Origin: JACKJP01 sp050249695
GTDB taxonomy: Bacteria; Pseudomonadota; Alphaproteobacteria; Rhizobiales; Tepidamorphaceae
DNA: 64,000 nt
NCBI GenBank assembly: GCA_050249695.1
Contig: JBFWQA010000003.1
Coordinates: 124,001-188,000 of the forward strand
Direction: 5' to 3'
The notes beneath the pieces are model-generated. The model saw only the letters and a list, made by a program, of their open reading frames with translations, was not told the origin of the DNA and did not search any database. The number at the start of each line of letters is the position of its first letter. Position 1 is the stretch's first letter. Below are positions 37,023 through 48,102 of the stretch, piece after piece. A program made the translations under genes and the position numbers.

Positions 37023-38255
37023 ATGACCCGATTGCGAATCGTTCTCCTGATACTCACCCTCGCCTCCCTGCCGGCCACGGCCGCTGACCGGGCCGCCGTT
37101 GAACGGCAGTTTTCCGACTGGCTCGCAACGTCGGTCTGGCCGGCGGCGCGCGCTGGCGGCGTGTCGGAAGCGACTTTCCGCCGCGAAACCGCGGGATTGA
37201 TGCCGGACTGGAGCCTGCCCGGCCTCGTCCCGCCCGGCGGCAAACCGCCGGAGGCCAACTATCAGGCCGAGTTCAAGAGCCCCGCGGACTATTTCGCGGA
37301 GAAGCATATGGCCCCGGTCGTCCGGTCGGGCCGGGACCTGATGCGCCAATGGTCGCAGACGCTGTCGCGTGTCGAAACCGTCTACGGCGTGCCCGCCTCG
37401 GTTGTCGTTGCCATCTGGGGCCGGGAGAGCGGCTTCGGCCGCGTCGATCTGCCAAAGGACGCGGTGCGGACACTGGCGACCAAGGCCTTCATGAGCGATC
37501 GCCCCGTCCTGTTCATGGGTGAACTCGTCGCCGCCCTGAAGATCCTCGAAGACGGCCACATTGCGCGCGGCGAGATGAAGAGTTCCTGGGCCGGCGCGCT
37601 CGGACAGCCGCAGTTCATGCCGGGAAAATATCTCGGCTTCGCCGTCGATTTCGACGGCGACGGCAAACGCGATATCTGGCGCTCGGTGCCCGATACGCTG
37701 GCGTCCATCGGCTTCTACCTGAAGGCCCATGGCTGGCAGGAGGGCAACCGGTGGGGGATCGAGGTCTCCCTGCCGCAGGATATCTCCTGCACGCTGGAGG
37801 GACCCGAGAAGCCGCGCCCCGTCGCCGAGTGGGAGCGGGACGGCGTCAAGCCCGTTTCCGGCGGCCGCCTGTCGGAGAAGGGGCTCGGCAGGACCGGCTA
37901 CCTCATGCAGCCGGCCGGCCGGCATGGGCCCGCCTTCATTGTCTCGGGGAATTTCTACGTCCTCAAGCTCTACAACGAGAGCGACCTTTACGCCGCGTTC
38001 GTCGGCCATGCCGCCGACCGTATCGCCGGCCGCGAGGGAGGTCCCTTCATCGCCTCATGGCGCGCGCCGTCCGGTTTCAGTCGCGGCGAGGTCAGGCAGA
38101 TGCAGCTTCGCATGGAAGCGCGCGGCGTGGATGTCGGCGGCGCGGATGGTCTGGTCGGCTTCAAGACGCGCATCGCTATCGGCGAATGGCAACAGGCCAA
38201 CGGACGTCCCGTCACCTGCTTCCCCGACCTTGAGACCGTGCGGCGGGCGGGCTGA
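37023..38255 (+). CDS. Lytic murein transglycosylase (MltB family) with C-terminal peptidoglycan-binding domain
   Basis: 410 residues. Signal peptide (about 1-20, ending ATA-AD), MltB-type catalytic domain with the acid Glu135 in AIWGRESGFG and the downstream SSWAGALGQPQFMPGKYL motif, then a C-terminal PG_binding_1 domain (about 345-405, GFSRGEVRQMQLRMEARG...). It cleaves glycan strands with 1,6-anhydro product formation in the periplasm. The gene begins 32 bases after the SGNH gene. Confidence 0.92.
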   Translation: MTRLRIVLLILTLASLPATAADRAAVERQFSDWLATSVWPAARAGGVSEATFRRETAGLMPDWSLPGLVPPGGKPPEANYQAEFKSPADYFAEKHMAPVVRSGRDLMRQWSQTLSRVETVYGVPASVVVAIWGRESGFGRVDLPKDAVRTLATKAFMSDRPVLFMGELVAALKILEDGHIARGEMKSSWAGALGQPQFMPGKYLGFAVDFDGDGKRDIWRSVPDTLASIGFYLKAHGWQEGNRWGIEVSLPQDISCTLEGPEKPRPVAEWERDGVKPVSGGRLSEKGLGRTGYLMQPAGRHGPAFIVSGNFYVLKLYNESDLYAAFVGHAADRIAGREGGPFIASWRAPSGFSRGEVRQMQLRMEARGVDVGGADGLVGFKTRIAIGEWQQANGRPVTCFPDLETVRRAG

Positions 38256-38622
38256 GCACTCCTTCGATATCTGCCAGACGCGCCGGGGATGCCAGCAACC
38301 CCAGCCCGCGCAGAACATCATTCCAATATTCTGGCGACGATCCCGGCGCATCTTGGGCCAAAAAATGGCGGCGACAGATCATTGCAACCCGAGATAGCAA
38401 TAACGAACTATACACTGGATTCGAAATGAACGGATCACATACAACTATTCATCACTGAAATGAAAAAGTCGTAAAAACTTTTCTTTATTATGTTAAAAAA
38501 TATATCGGAAATATATATTCAACGATACGCTCTATTATCAAATAAATAAGCGTAAAGAATCCCTATTGACTTTACGGCCTTTTGTATAAATCTGGCGCAT
38601 ATTGGTTTATACTGGAAAATCA
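38256..38622. other. AT-rich intergenic stretch
   Basis: 367 bases, of which roughly 38395-38622 are strikingly AT-rich compared with the rest of the window. It includes ATATAT-CGGAA-ATATAT-type repeats near 38512 and several promoter-like hexamers such as TTGACT (38566) and TATACT (38607), but none with good spacing. I see no RNA gene. It presumably holds the promoter of the small gene that follows. Confidence 0.5.
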
Positions 38623-38946
38623 ATGATGCCGTCTCGGATCGTGAAGGTAAGTGTCCGGGTGCCCGCCACCAAGAAAGACGAACTGCTGGCGCTCGCCAAC
38701 AGCTGGCGCAGCGAGAATTTCGAGCACGATCCGCGTGGTCCCGGCTGGGATGCAAAGGCCATCCACGATATCGCCCGCCTCCATTACGGCGGTCTGCGGG
38801 AGATGTTCGCCTTTCACGGCTGGCCCGAAACCGGCAGCCAGATGATGCGGCAGGTGCAGAAGCGCGTGAAGCAGAGCTACGGCAGCGTCGAGACGTTCAT
38901 CGAGCGTCATAAACACAATCCGAGCGAAAACACCACGGCGCGTTGA
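38623..38946 (+). CDS. Small hypothetical protein
   Basis: 107 residues, soluble and basic, without signal peptide. Distinctive segments are VKVSVRVPATKKDELLALANSWR and GWDAKAIHDIARLHYGGLREMFAFHGWPETG. I recognise no family. The ATG at 38623 (a second ATG follows at once) has GGAAAAT upstream. A very AT-rich promoter region and normal GC in the coding part are unusual together. A strong bidirectional hairpin follows the stop. Confidence 0.6.
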   Translation: MMPSRIVKVSVRVPATKKDELLALANSWRSENFEHDPRGPGWDAKAIHDIARLHYGGLREMFAFHGWPETGSQMMRQVQKRVKQSYGSVETFIERHKHNPSENTTAR

Positions 38947-38958
38947 GCGTAACGGCAT

Positions 38959-38994
38959 GAAAAAGGCGCCGAAGCCGTCAGGCTCCGGCGCCTT
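38959..38994 (-). terminator. Terminator between convergent genes
   Basis: AAGGCGCCG...CGGCGCCTT stem with an inner AAGCC/GGCT pairing. On the minus strand it ends in TTTTT and closes the SH3-DUF1236 gene 16 bases earlier. The stem can also serve the small plus-strand gene, but the plus-strand T-run is poor. Confidence 0.82.
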
Positions 38995-39009
38995 CCCTGG
39001 GGCCAGGAA

Positions 39010-39687
39010 TCAGCGGATCACCGACACGATCTGGTAGTCGTTCGGATTCACGATCACGGCCTGACCGTTCACATAGGCATAGCGGTAGTCATAGTCCGGC
39101 ACCTCATAAAGCTGTACCGTCTGCGGCACGCGTGCGCCGACCACGACCTCGCCTTCCAGATAGACAGGCTCGACCCGCTGCTGCTCCACATAGGTGACGA
39201 CGCGCTGCGGCGGATTGACGATGGCGCTGCCCGCGGTGCCTGCGACGGCACCTGCCGCGCCGCCGACGGCCGCGCCGACGGGTCCGCCGACGAGGGCGCC
39301 GACCACAGCGCCGCCGACCGCACCGCTGACGGCCCCGCCGGCGCGCGGCGGGTGTTCGTAGGTGACGACGGGAACCTGGGCCGGCTGTTCGGCCAGCACC
39401 ACCTGCTGGCCGCCCTGCTCAAGCGCGATATAGCGCGAATACGCCCAGCCCTGCTGGCCGCCATACGAAATCTGACACCAGTTGCCGCCCTCGGTGCAGC
39501 CGTTCACCACGACCGGCGTATTGGTGTTGACCATGCCGACGACCTGATACTGGGGACCTGGTCCGGCGCGGACATTGAGGTCGGTATACACAACGGCGGT
39601 CGCCGCGTGCGCGACAAGCGGCGCCGTCATCGCGGCGCCAGCGATTGCAATGCCGGCCACGGTGGACTTCAGCTTGCGGTTCAACAT
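39010..39687 (-). CDS. Exported SH3-domain protein with glycine zipper and DUF1236 C-terminus
   Basis: 225 residues. Signal peptide 1-28 (cleavage after AHA), a bacterial SH3 domain (about 30-92, DLNVRAGPGPQYQVVG ... GGQQGWAYSRYIAL) with a Cys pair, a glycine-zipper stretch (about 115-160, alternating Gly/Ala/Val), and a C-terminal DUF1236 segment (YAYVNGQAVIVNPNDYQIV). Probably periplasmic or outer-membrane associated in the cell envelope; DUF1236 is common in Hyphomicrobiales. Role unknown. Confidence 0.87.
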   Translation of the reverse strand: MLNRKLKSTVAGIAIAGAAMTAPLVAHAATAVVYTDLNVRAGPGPQYQVVGMVNTNTPVVVNGCTEGGNWCQISYGGQQGWAYSRYIALEQGGQQVVLAEQPAQVPVVTYEHPPRAGGAVSGAVGGAVVGALVGGPVGAAVGGAAGAVAGTAGSAIVNPPQRVVTYVEQQRVEPVYLEGEVVVGARVPQTVQLYEVPDYDYRYAYVNGQAVIVNPNDYQIVSVIR

Positions 39688-39816
39688 TCTCTTCTCCTCA
39701 AGTGACGACCCCCGTGCCGCACCAACGTCGCGCGGGCCATCCGGTTCCGCGCCGTGCGTGGCATCATCAAGGCATTTTCGGGAAGGAATGTGGGCGGCGC
39801 CGGATGGCGCCCTCCG

Positions 39817-40488
39817 TCATCGCTTGGGCGGGGTGATCGGAATGGGCGGCATCGGCGAAACCGGCCCGTAGGACAGCGGCAGCTGCGGTGTGCTCTCCTG
39901 CTGTTGGGGCGGCGGGGGCAGGATGCCCTCCGCGATCGCCACCCGCATCACCTCGATCGCGTAGTTCTCGCCCTCGCCCTGCACGAGTTTCAGCATCTTT
40001 CCGTTGATCGCCTCGCTCGCGGCCTTGGAGCCTTTTCCCTTCACCTTCTGGCCCAGCTCGCTGCGGCTGAATTCCTCGGCCGCCGCCTCGCCTGGCGGAA
40101 TAGCGATGATCTGCTTCATTTCCTTTTCGTTGAAGGTTGCCGCGATCGCCTCGATCAATGGCGCCTTGGCGCGGTTGTAGACCTCTCCGGCCAGCTTGCG
40201 GGCGATCAGCTGGGACTTGGCCAGATCCCATGTCGGGATATCGGGCTTGACCTCCTTGAGCTGCTTCTCGATCGCCGGCCAGAAGGCCTCATAGATCTCA
40301 TATTCGACCGAGGTGCGGAAAAGCCTGTCGGCCACCGCGTCGGCGAGTTCGGTCTTCGTCTGCGGCTGGCTGACGGCCGCGCCGGCATTCTGCGCGAAGG
40401 CGGACGTCACGGCGGCAACCGGCGCGGCGAGAATGGCGGCGGCGAGGATCACCGGCAGGGGGAAATTGCGGAACGGGAACGGGTTCAA
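39817..40488 (-). CDS. Exported DUF2059-like protein, TTG start
   Basis: 223 residues: signal peptide (about 1-32, hydrophobic LPVILAAAILAAPVAAVTSAFA), a helical middle containing AKSQLIARKLAGEVYNRAK and a proline-rich C-terminus. The helical region looks like DUF2059, but the match is loose. There is no ATG before the signal sequence with a binding site. A TTG at 40488 has GAGGAG nine bases upstream and gives a good N-terminus (MNPFPFRNF), so I chose it. Periplasmic; function unknown. Confidence 0.68.
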   Translation of the reverse strand: MNPFPFRNFPLPVILAAAILAAPVAAVTSAFAQNAGAAVSQPQTKTELADAVADRLFRTSVEYEIYEAFWPAIEKQLKEVKPDIPTWDLAKSQLIARKLAGEVYNRAKAPLIEAIAATFNEKEMKQIIAIPPGEAAAEEFSRSELGQKVKGKGSKAASEAINGKMLKLVQGEGENYAIEVMRVAIAEGILPPPPQQQESTPQLPLSYGPVSPMPPIPITPPKR

Positions 40489-40602
40489 CGTTGAAAACTC
40501 CTCTGCGCGCCCGGCGCGCCCTATGCGTTTGAGCCAGCTACATAGCAGCTTGCAGCCGATTGCGGCAATTCTGCGCAAGACCGATTGGCAGGCCCGGCGG
40601 GG

Positions 40603-41085
40603 CTACCCCGCCGCCTTCTCGGCGCGGCGGGCGCGATGCAGGGACGCGACGACGAGCAGGCTGACAGCCAGAATCTGGAACAGCGCGCCCGCGGCATGTG
40701 AATATTCCCACTGATCGCGCAACGCCGCCCAATCCGGCGGGATGAAGGTCCAGTTCCGCGTCGCCATGTTGGCCGGAAAAGTCCAGAGCCAGAATACCCC
40801 CTGCGCGCCCAGCAGGCTGGCTATCGCGCCGATTGCGAACCGGCGGACGAGGGGGGCATGGCGTGACAGCACCGCTAGCGCGACCATCGACGCAAGTTCG
40901 ACAAGGAGCAGGAAAGCCAGAAGGTTCCAGCCCCGATAGGCCTTCTGGACGATGAAATATTCCTCTCGCGCCAGGCCGATCTTGTTGGGCAGTTCGAGCA
41001 GATGGGCAAGCGCGCCGCCCATCGCCAGCGCCGCCGACAGCAGCGCGACGAAAAAGACCGCGTCGTAAAGGATCGGGCGTCTCAT
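40603..41085 (-). CDS. Four-helix integral membrane protein (DUF1772-like?)
   Basis: 160 residues with four transmembrane helices (about 8-30, 53-74, 83-104, 134-153) and a conserved-looking NWTFIPPDWAALRDQWEYSHAAG segment between the last two. Resemblance to DUF1772 membrane proteins is my recollection, not demonstrated. The ATG at 41085 has GAAGGCGCC upstream; the open frame extends back into the PAP2 gene. It starts 71 bases after the PAP2 gene stop, so they may share a transcript. Confidence 0.65.
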   Translation of the reverse strand: MRRPILYDAVFFVALLSAALAMGGALAHLLELPNKIGLAREEYFIVQKAYRGWNLLAFLLLVELASMVALAVLSRHAPLVRRFAIGAIASLLGAQGVFWLWTFPANMATRNWTFIPPDWAALRDQWEYSHAAGALFQILAVSLLVVASLHRARRAEKAAG

Positions 41086-41155
41086 GGGCTCGGCGCCTTC
41101 CTGCTTTGTTCGGGAAACAGCGGGATGCCGAAAAACGTTCCCCGCCGCGCCGGCT

Positions 41156-41845
41156 TCACGTTTCCGATCGCCCGAGATCCGGCCCTTTCCGCCGTGAGCC
41201 GAGATGATGCGCCGCAAGCCAGCACAGGCAAGCCCAGCTGAGCCCGAGACACCAGCCGGCCAGAACGTCGCTTGGCCAATGCACGCCGAGATAGACGCGG
41301 CTGGCGCCGATGACGATGGCCAGCGCGAAGGCGGCGGCGAGCAGAAACACCCGCACCCGGTGCAACGGCACGAAGCGCACCGCCACGACCGCCAGCACCA
41401 TCCAGGCGAGCATCCCGACGGTGGCGTGCCCGCTCGGAAAGCTGGCGGTGGAAATCTTGTCCAGATGCATCACAAGATCGGGACGCGCCCGGTCGAAGAA
41501 CAGCTTCAGCCCCGTCGAGAGCGCCGTGCCGCTGCCCAGCGCCAGCAGCAGAAACAGCGCCGCCGCGCGGTGGCCCAGCAGGAAAAGCACTGCCACCGAC
41601 ACCAGCGCGACGGGAACGAGGATCGGATAGCCGCCGAGCGCCGAGAGCTCCACCATCGTGTTCTCGAACCAGGGCGGCCCCCACGGGTTCGACAGGTCCG
41701 AAGCGTCGCGGAGCCCCAGCAGGACGGCGCTGTCGAACCCTTTCGTCACGCCGGCGCCGACGGCGGCCGCCATCGCGAGGAAGGCGGCTGCGCCGAGCGC
41801 GGCGAGGATCCAGATGAGGATGACGAGACGGCGGGTCGGAATCAT
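41156..41845 (-). CDS. PAP2-family membrane phosphatase
   Basis: 229 residues, six transmembrane helices, with the three PAP2 signature motifs in order: KLFFDRARPD (residues 112-121), SFPSGHA (about 133-139) and SRVYLGVHWPSD (about 181-192). Such enzymes dephosphorylate lipid phosphates such as undecaprenyl pyrophosphate, phosphatidate or lipid A phosphates at the membrane. Substrate undetermined. The ATG at 41845 was preferred over one 150 bases upstream that adds arginine-rich sequence. Confidence 0.9.
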   Translation of the reverse strand: MIPTRRLVILIWILAALGAAAFLAMAAAVGAGVTKGFDSAVLLGLRDASDLSNPWGPPWFENTMVELSALGGYPILVPVALVSVAVLFLLGHRAAALFLLLALGSGTALSTGLKLFFDRARPDLVMHLDKISTASFPSGHATVGMLAWMVLAVVAVRFVPLHRVRVFLLAAAFALAIVIGASRVYLGVHWPSDVLAGWCLGLSWACLCWLAAHHLGSRRKGPDLGRSET

Positions 41846-42130
41846 GCCGCCGACAATACCCCAGCCTTTGCGGAAACGCCGAGTCTGCGCATGCCCGCAG
41901 ACCAAGGGCCGCCGGGAACGGACCGCCCGCGCCCGGCAGTTGCGCTCAAGCCGGACACTTCCCGGTCTGATGGAATGCTGTGGCCGTAAAGGCACATCAC
42001 TGAAAAAACGACGAAAAATTGCATACGAAACGAGAGAAAGGTGATGACCGGGGACTTTCGCCGATGATACTGGAGTCGGCAGTTCAGTATCTTATTGGTG
42101 CCCGTTTGGGTGTACCGGAGGTCATTCGTG

Positions 42131-42862
42131 ATGAAGAAGATTGTTCTTTCCACCGTCGCCGCGCTGGCGCTCAGCACCGCCGCGGCCTATGCGGCCGACA
42201 TGCCGCAGGCGCAGGCGCCGATCCCCTACGGCGCGCCGGGCTTCAACTGGGCCGGCTTCTATGCCGGCCTTCATGCCGGCTACATCACCGGCGACGCCGA
42301 CGTGACCTCGATCGCTTCGACCGGCGGCGCGACCGACCGTGTTCCGGGTAATTTCTACACGACCGACGTCGACGGCGCCGTGTTCGGCGGCCAGCTCGGC
42401 TACAACTGGCAGTTCGGCTCGTGGGTGTTCGGCGTTGAAGGTTACGTCTCCGGCTCGACCGCCGACGGCACGACGCTCTCGGTCTTCGGCGCCGCCGACG
42501 ACATCTACGGCGTCGAGGTCGACTGGATGGCCGGCGTCACGGCGAAGGTCGGCTACGCGATGAATCGCTGGCTCGCCTACGTGAAGGGCGGTTATGCCGG
42601 CGCCAATGTGAACTACTCGGTCACCGATACGGTGGGCCCGTCCATCGGCGCGGGCTCCGCCAGCCAGTGGATGAGCGGCTACCAGATCGGCGGCGGCGTC
42701 GACTATGCGCTGACCAACAACCTGATCCTGGGCGTGGAATACCGCTTCGCCGATTACGGCAGCGAGACCTTCGTCGTCCCGCTCGGCGCCGGCGGCAGCG
42801 TGACCGACAATCTGGACCTCCAGACCCACACGATCATGGTCAACGCGAACTACAAGTTCTGA
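42131..42862 (+). CDS. Outer-membrane beta-barrel protein, Omp25/Omp31 type
   Basis: 243 residues: signal peptide 1-22 (cut after AYA), then an eight-stranded barrel pattern starting FNWAGFYAGLHAGYI and ending in the C-terminal aromatic YKF required for outer-membrane assembly. NNLILGVEYRFADYG and TIMVNANYKF match the Omp25/31 family of Brucella and rhizobia. GGAGG lies upstream of the ATG. Monocistronic, ending in a strong terminator. Confidence 0.9.
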   Translation: MKKIVLSTVAALALSTAAAYAADMPQAQAPIPYGAPGFNWAGFYAGLHAGYITGDADVTSIASTGGATDRVPGNFYTTDVDGAVFGGQLGYNWQFGSWVFGVEGYVSGSTADGTTLSVFGAADDIYGVEVDWMAGVTAKVGYAMNRWLAYVKGGYAGANVNYSVTDTVGPSIGAGSASQWMSGYQIGGGVDYALTNNLILGVEYRFADYGSETFVVPLGAGGSVTDNLDLQTHTIMVNANYKF

Positions 42863-42891
42863 TCGTCCGACCTGACGGAAAAGCGGATACC

Positions 42892-42922
42892 AGCCCGGCC
42901 GTCTCTCACGGCCGGGCTTTTT
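42892..42922 (+). terminator. Intrinsic terminator of the barrel gene
   Basis: AGCCCGGCCGT, five-base loop, ACGGCCGGGCT and a T-run: a perfect 11-bp stem 30 bases past the stop and 50 bases before uvrB. Confidence 0.92.
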
Positions 42923-42974
42923 GCTGTCCTGAACGCCCCTTCCAACAGGCCGCAACTCGTCCCATATTGCCGCG

Positions 42975-45566
<2,592 letters not shown>

Positions 45567-45606
45567 CGTCTGGCCTCGATCCGTTCTCCACTGGAGCCTT
45601 CATCCG

Positions 45607-46212
45607 ATGAAACCCCTCCTCCCCGCCCTCCTCGCGCTCGCTATCTCCGCGCCCGCCGCATGGGCCGATGACTGCGCCGATCGCATGGCGGAGCTGCACA
45701 TGCAATCCATGCATCGCGAGAACTTGGTCGTCGTCGTTACGACGGCGCTACCGGATTACGGCTCGTCGCTCAAGGACGAGTTTCGCTACGCGACGGACGG
45801 CGACTATATGATCATGCCGATGTCGGACAATCCCTGGACCCTGTATCGCGGCGGCGTGCTATACCAATCGCTGGACAAGGGGAAAAGCTGGAAAAGGCTT
45901 CGCAGCCTCGACAAGGCGGAAATGGATGAGGCGGCGGCATCGGAGCTCAAGGAGTATCAGGAGCAGGTGGGCTCGATTCAGAACGCGGTCTGCCGCGACA
46001 AGATAATCAAGGGCGTAAACTACGAGACGGTCCAGGCCGAAATGAAGGTCCGTTTGCCGGAGCCAACAGAAATGCGGACGATCTATCAGGTATCGCGCGC
46101 CGACGGCACCATTGTCAGATCGATATCGCTGATAACGTCCGATGGCCTGCGCACCCTGGTGGACGAAAGACGGACGCCCGCGCCCGGCCTCACGCTGCCC
46201 GAGCCAGAATAG
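45607..46212 (+). CDS. Exported hypothetical protein
   Basis: 201 residues: signal peptide 1-20 (cut after AWA), then a soluble domain with two cysteines (DDCADR and AVCRDK). The WTLYRGGVLYQSLDKGKSWKRLR segment suggests small beta hairpins. No family recognised. A GGAG element lies upstream of the ATG. It follows uvrB by 40 bases but is not obviously linked to repair. Probably periplasmic. Confidence 0.68.
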   Translation: MKPLLPALLALAISAPAAWADDCADRMAELHMQSMHRENLVVVVTTALPDYGSSLKDEFRYATDGDYMIMPMSDNPWTLYRGGVLYQSLDKGKSWKRLRSLDKAEMDEAAASELKEYQEQVGSIQNAVCRDKIIKGVNYETVQAEMKVRLPEPTEMRTIYQVSRADGTIVRSISLITSDGLRTLVDERRTPAPGLTLPEPE

Positions 46213-46505
46213 GGCGTCAGCTGCGCCGTTGCGACTGACGTTCCGCACAGTCCGCCGAACCGACAGAGGAATGGATCGCCGAATAGGCCGGCAACAGGCT
46301 GCGGAGACCCGCACAAACAAAAAGACGGGGCTTTCACCCCGCCTTCCGTCACCGCGCCTTTCTCATATCGTCCTGCCTGCCAGTACTTCCGTGGTCAGAC
46401 CTGACGAGAAGGCGCGGTATATCTCTCCAGTCTCTTGGGAAACCTCGCACGGCAACATGTCACTAACGTGACAGCGGGCCGGAGGTTCCCCGAAAGATCC
46501 GCTGC
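46213..46505. other. Intergenic stretch downstream of the cold-shock gene
   Basis: 293 bases between two convergent genes. The only element I can support is the minus-strand terminator at 46319-46343. The remainder shows no coding potential or RNA structure I recognise. Confidence 0.45.
46319..46343 (-). terminator. Terminator downstream of the first cold-shock gene
   Basis: Minus strand GGCGGGG, six-base loop, CCCCGTC (one G-U pair) followed by five T. It sits about 160 bases beyond the cold-shock stop, so that transcript would have a long 3' untranslated end. Confidence 0.65.
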
Positions 46506-46715
46506 TTAGGCGGCGGAGAGATTGTCCGCTGCGGACTTGCCGCTACGGTTGTCCTTGACGATTTCGTAGTTGATCTTCTGCCCTTCGGCGAGACCGGTCA
46601 GGCCGGCCCGCTCGACGGCGGAGATGTGGACGAAGACGTCGGCGCCGCCGTCGGTCGGCTCAATGAAACCGAAACCCTTGGTGGCGTTGAACCATTTGAC
46701 AGTACCTTGTGCCAT
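46506..46715 (-). CDS. Cold-shock protein, CspA family
   Basis: 69 residues, one OB-fold with the nucleic-acid-binding motifs KWFNATKGFGFI (RNP1) and VFVHISAV (RNP2). It acts as an RNA chaperone. The ATG at 46715 gives the standard MAQGTVKWF start; the longer open frame is unconserved. About 300 untranslated bases separate it from the next gene, room for the long leader usual in cold-shock genes. A second Csp lies 4 kb away. Confidence 0.95.
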   Translation of the reverse strand: MAQGTVKWFNATKGFGFIEPTDGGADVFVHISAVERAGLTGLAEGQKINYEIVKDNRSGKSAADNLSAA

Positions 46716-47016
46716 GTCGCGTTTTCCTTCTTGCGCGTGCTGACATGCGGCCAATCCGGGCCGCCTTCCGATCGAGAGTTCTGGAGTGGGAGACGTCAGC
46801 AGGCGCTTAAAAGCGCGTAGGCACGAAGTCGCATGGCCAAAAGTGTCGATGCCGATAGATAGTCCTTTTGGCCGGCGATTGCAACCGCGCGCCCGGATCG
46901 GCGTTTCCATGGGCATCGATCACGGGATCGTTCAGGCTCCGTTCAGCTTCCTGAACATATCATGGCAGCATGGGGTCTGGAGACGCCCTTTGGGATTTCG
47001 AGGAGGCCTTGAGGCC
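46716..47016. other. Divergent gap between the cold-shock and BA14K genes
   Basis: 301 bases holding the cold-shock leader and promoter on the minus strand and the promoter of the BA14K gene on the plus strand. I see no convincing hexamer pair or other structure. Confidence 0.4.
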
Positions 47017-47487
47017 ATGAAAAGCGTGAAAACCATCGTCGCCGCGACGCTCGTCGCATCCACCGCCGCGCTCGGCCTTGCCGGCGCCGCCGAGGCCGGA
47101 CCGCGCCACTGGGGCCCCGGCTACGGACCCGGGCCGGTGGTGCACCACCACTATCACCACCCGCGCCCCGCCTATGTCTATCGCGACCGTTCCGGCGATG
47201 CGCTGGCGATCGGCCTCGCCGCAGGCGTGCTCGGCGCCGCGATCCTGACCGCTCCCGGCGCGGTACCCGCGCCGTCGACCACCTATTACGGCCCCGCCCC
47301 TTACGATCCCTACCCGGATTACTACGTGGCCAGCCGCCCGGTCGACGAGCCCTACTACAATTCGCGCACCGGCGAGTGGGTCGGCTCGCGCGAATGGGTC
47401 GACTACTGCACCGCGCGCTACCGCACATTCGACCCCGTCTCGGGCACCTTCATGCACGAGAGCGGCGTGCGGATGATGTGCCAGTAG
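47017..47487 (+). CDS. BA14K-family exported protein (copy 1)
   Basis: 156 residues: signal peptide 1-27 (cut after AEA), a His/Tyr/Pro-rich middle, a Gly/Ala hydrophobic stretch about 67-85, and the C-terminal BA14K signature WVDYCTARYRTFDPVSGTF...GVRMMC with two cysteines. The BA14K protein of Brucella is immunoreactive and lectin-like. Cell-envelope location likely. The ATG at 47017 opens the signal peptide, with GGAGG upstream; the frame extends further back without family support. Confidence 0.85.
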   Translation: MKSVKTIVAATLVASTAALGLAGAAEAGPRHWGPGYGPGPVVHHHYHHPRPAYVYRDRSGDALAIGLAAGVLGAAILTAPGAVPAPSTTYYGPAPYDPYPDYYVASRPVDEPYYNSRTGEWVGSREWVDYCTARYRTFDPVSGTFMHESGVRMMCQ

Positions 47488-47679
47488 ACGGTCGCCGTCG
47501 GGGTTGCGATGCCCGTGCATGGTAACGGAACCCTGCAAGCGCAAGAAAAAGTGAAGCGGCCCTGATGCCCGTGCCGCCCCTGGGTACACCTATATAAAGG
47601 GCATGAGACACGCGCCGCGGGCGCTCGCGTCCCTGATAGGAAGCGCCCCCGCCTTCGGCGCCGAACGGAGGCTTGAAAG

Positions 47680-48102
47680 ATGTTGTCCAGACTGAAACTT
47701 CCGACCGCCCTCGTCGCGGGCGCCGCGGCGCTGCTGGCGGTATTCGTCGTGGCGACGCCGCAACCGGCCAAGGCCGGCGGCTTCTACGGCTATTATCAGG
47801 TCGGCGGCGGCTATCATCATCCGCACTACTACCGCTATCGCCATACCTATCCGCGGTATCGGTACTATCCGCGCTATTATTCCTATCCGCGCTACGGCTA
47901 TTACTACCGCGACAACAGCGCGGCGGTCGCGCTCGGCATCATGGGCGCGATGGTCGGCACCGCGCTGGCCAACAGCGGCGCCCATTCCGGTTGGGTCGGC
48001 ACGTCGGCGTGGTACGATTACTGCCGCCGCAAATACAGGTCGTTCGATCCGCGTTCGGGCACCTACATGACCTATCGCGGCGTGCGCCGGGCGTGCCGCT
48101 AG
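47680..48102 (+). CDS. BA14K-family exported protein (copy 2)
   Basis: 140 residues, tandem paralogue of the previous gene. Signal peptide 1-32, then a remarkable Tyr/Arg/His/Pro-rich run (about 38-77, many YPRY repeats), a short hydrophobic segment, and the signature WYDYCRRKYRSFDPRSGTYMTYRGVRRAC. GGAGG precedes the ATG by eight bases. Its TAG overlaps the stop of the convergent DUF922 gene in a shared CTAG. Confidence 0.85.
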   Translation: MLSRLKLPTALVAGAAALLAVFVVATPQPAKAGGFYGYYQVGGGYHHPHYYRYRHTYPRYRYYPRYYSYPRYGYYYRDNSAAVALGIMGAMVGTALANSGAHSGWVGTSAWYDYCRRKYRSFDPRSGTYMTYRGVRRACR

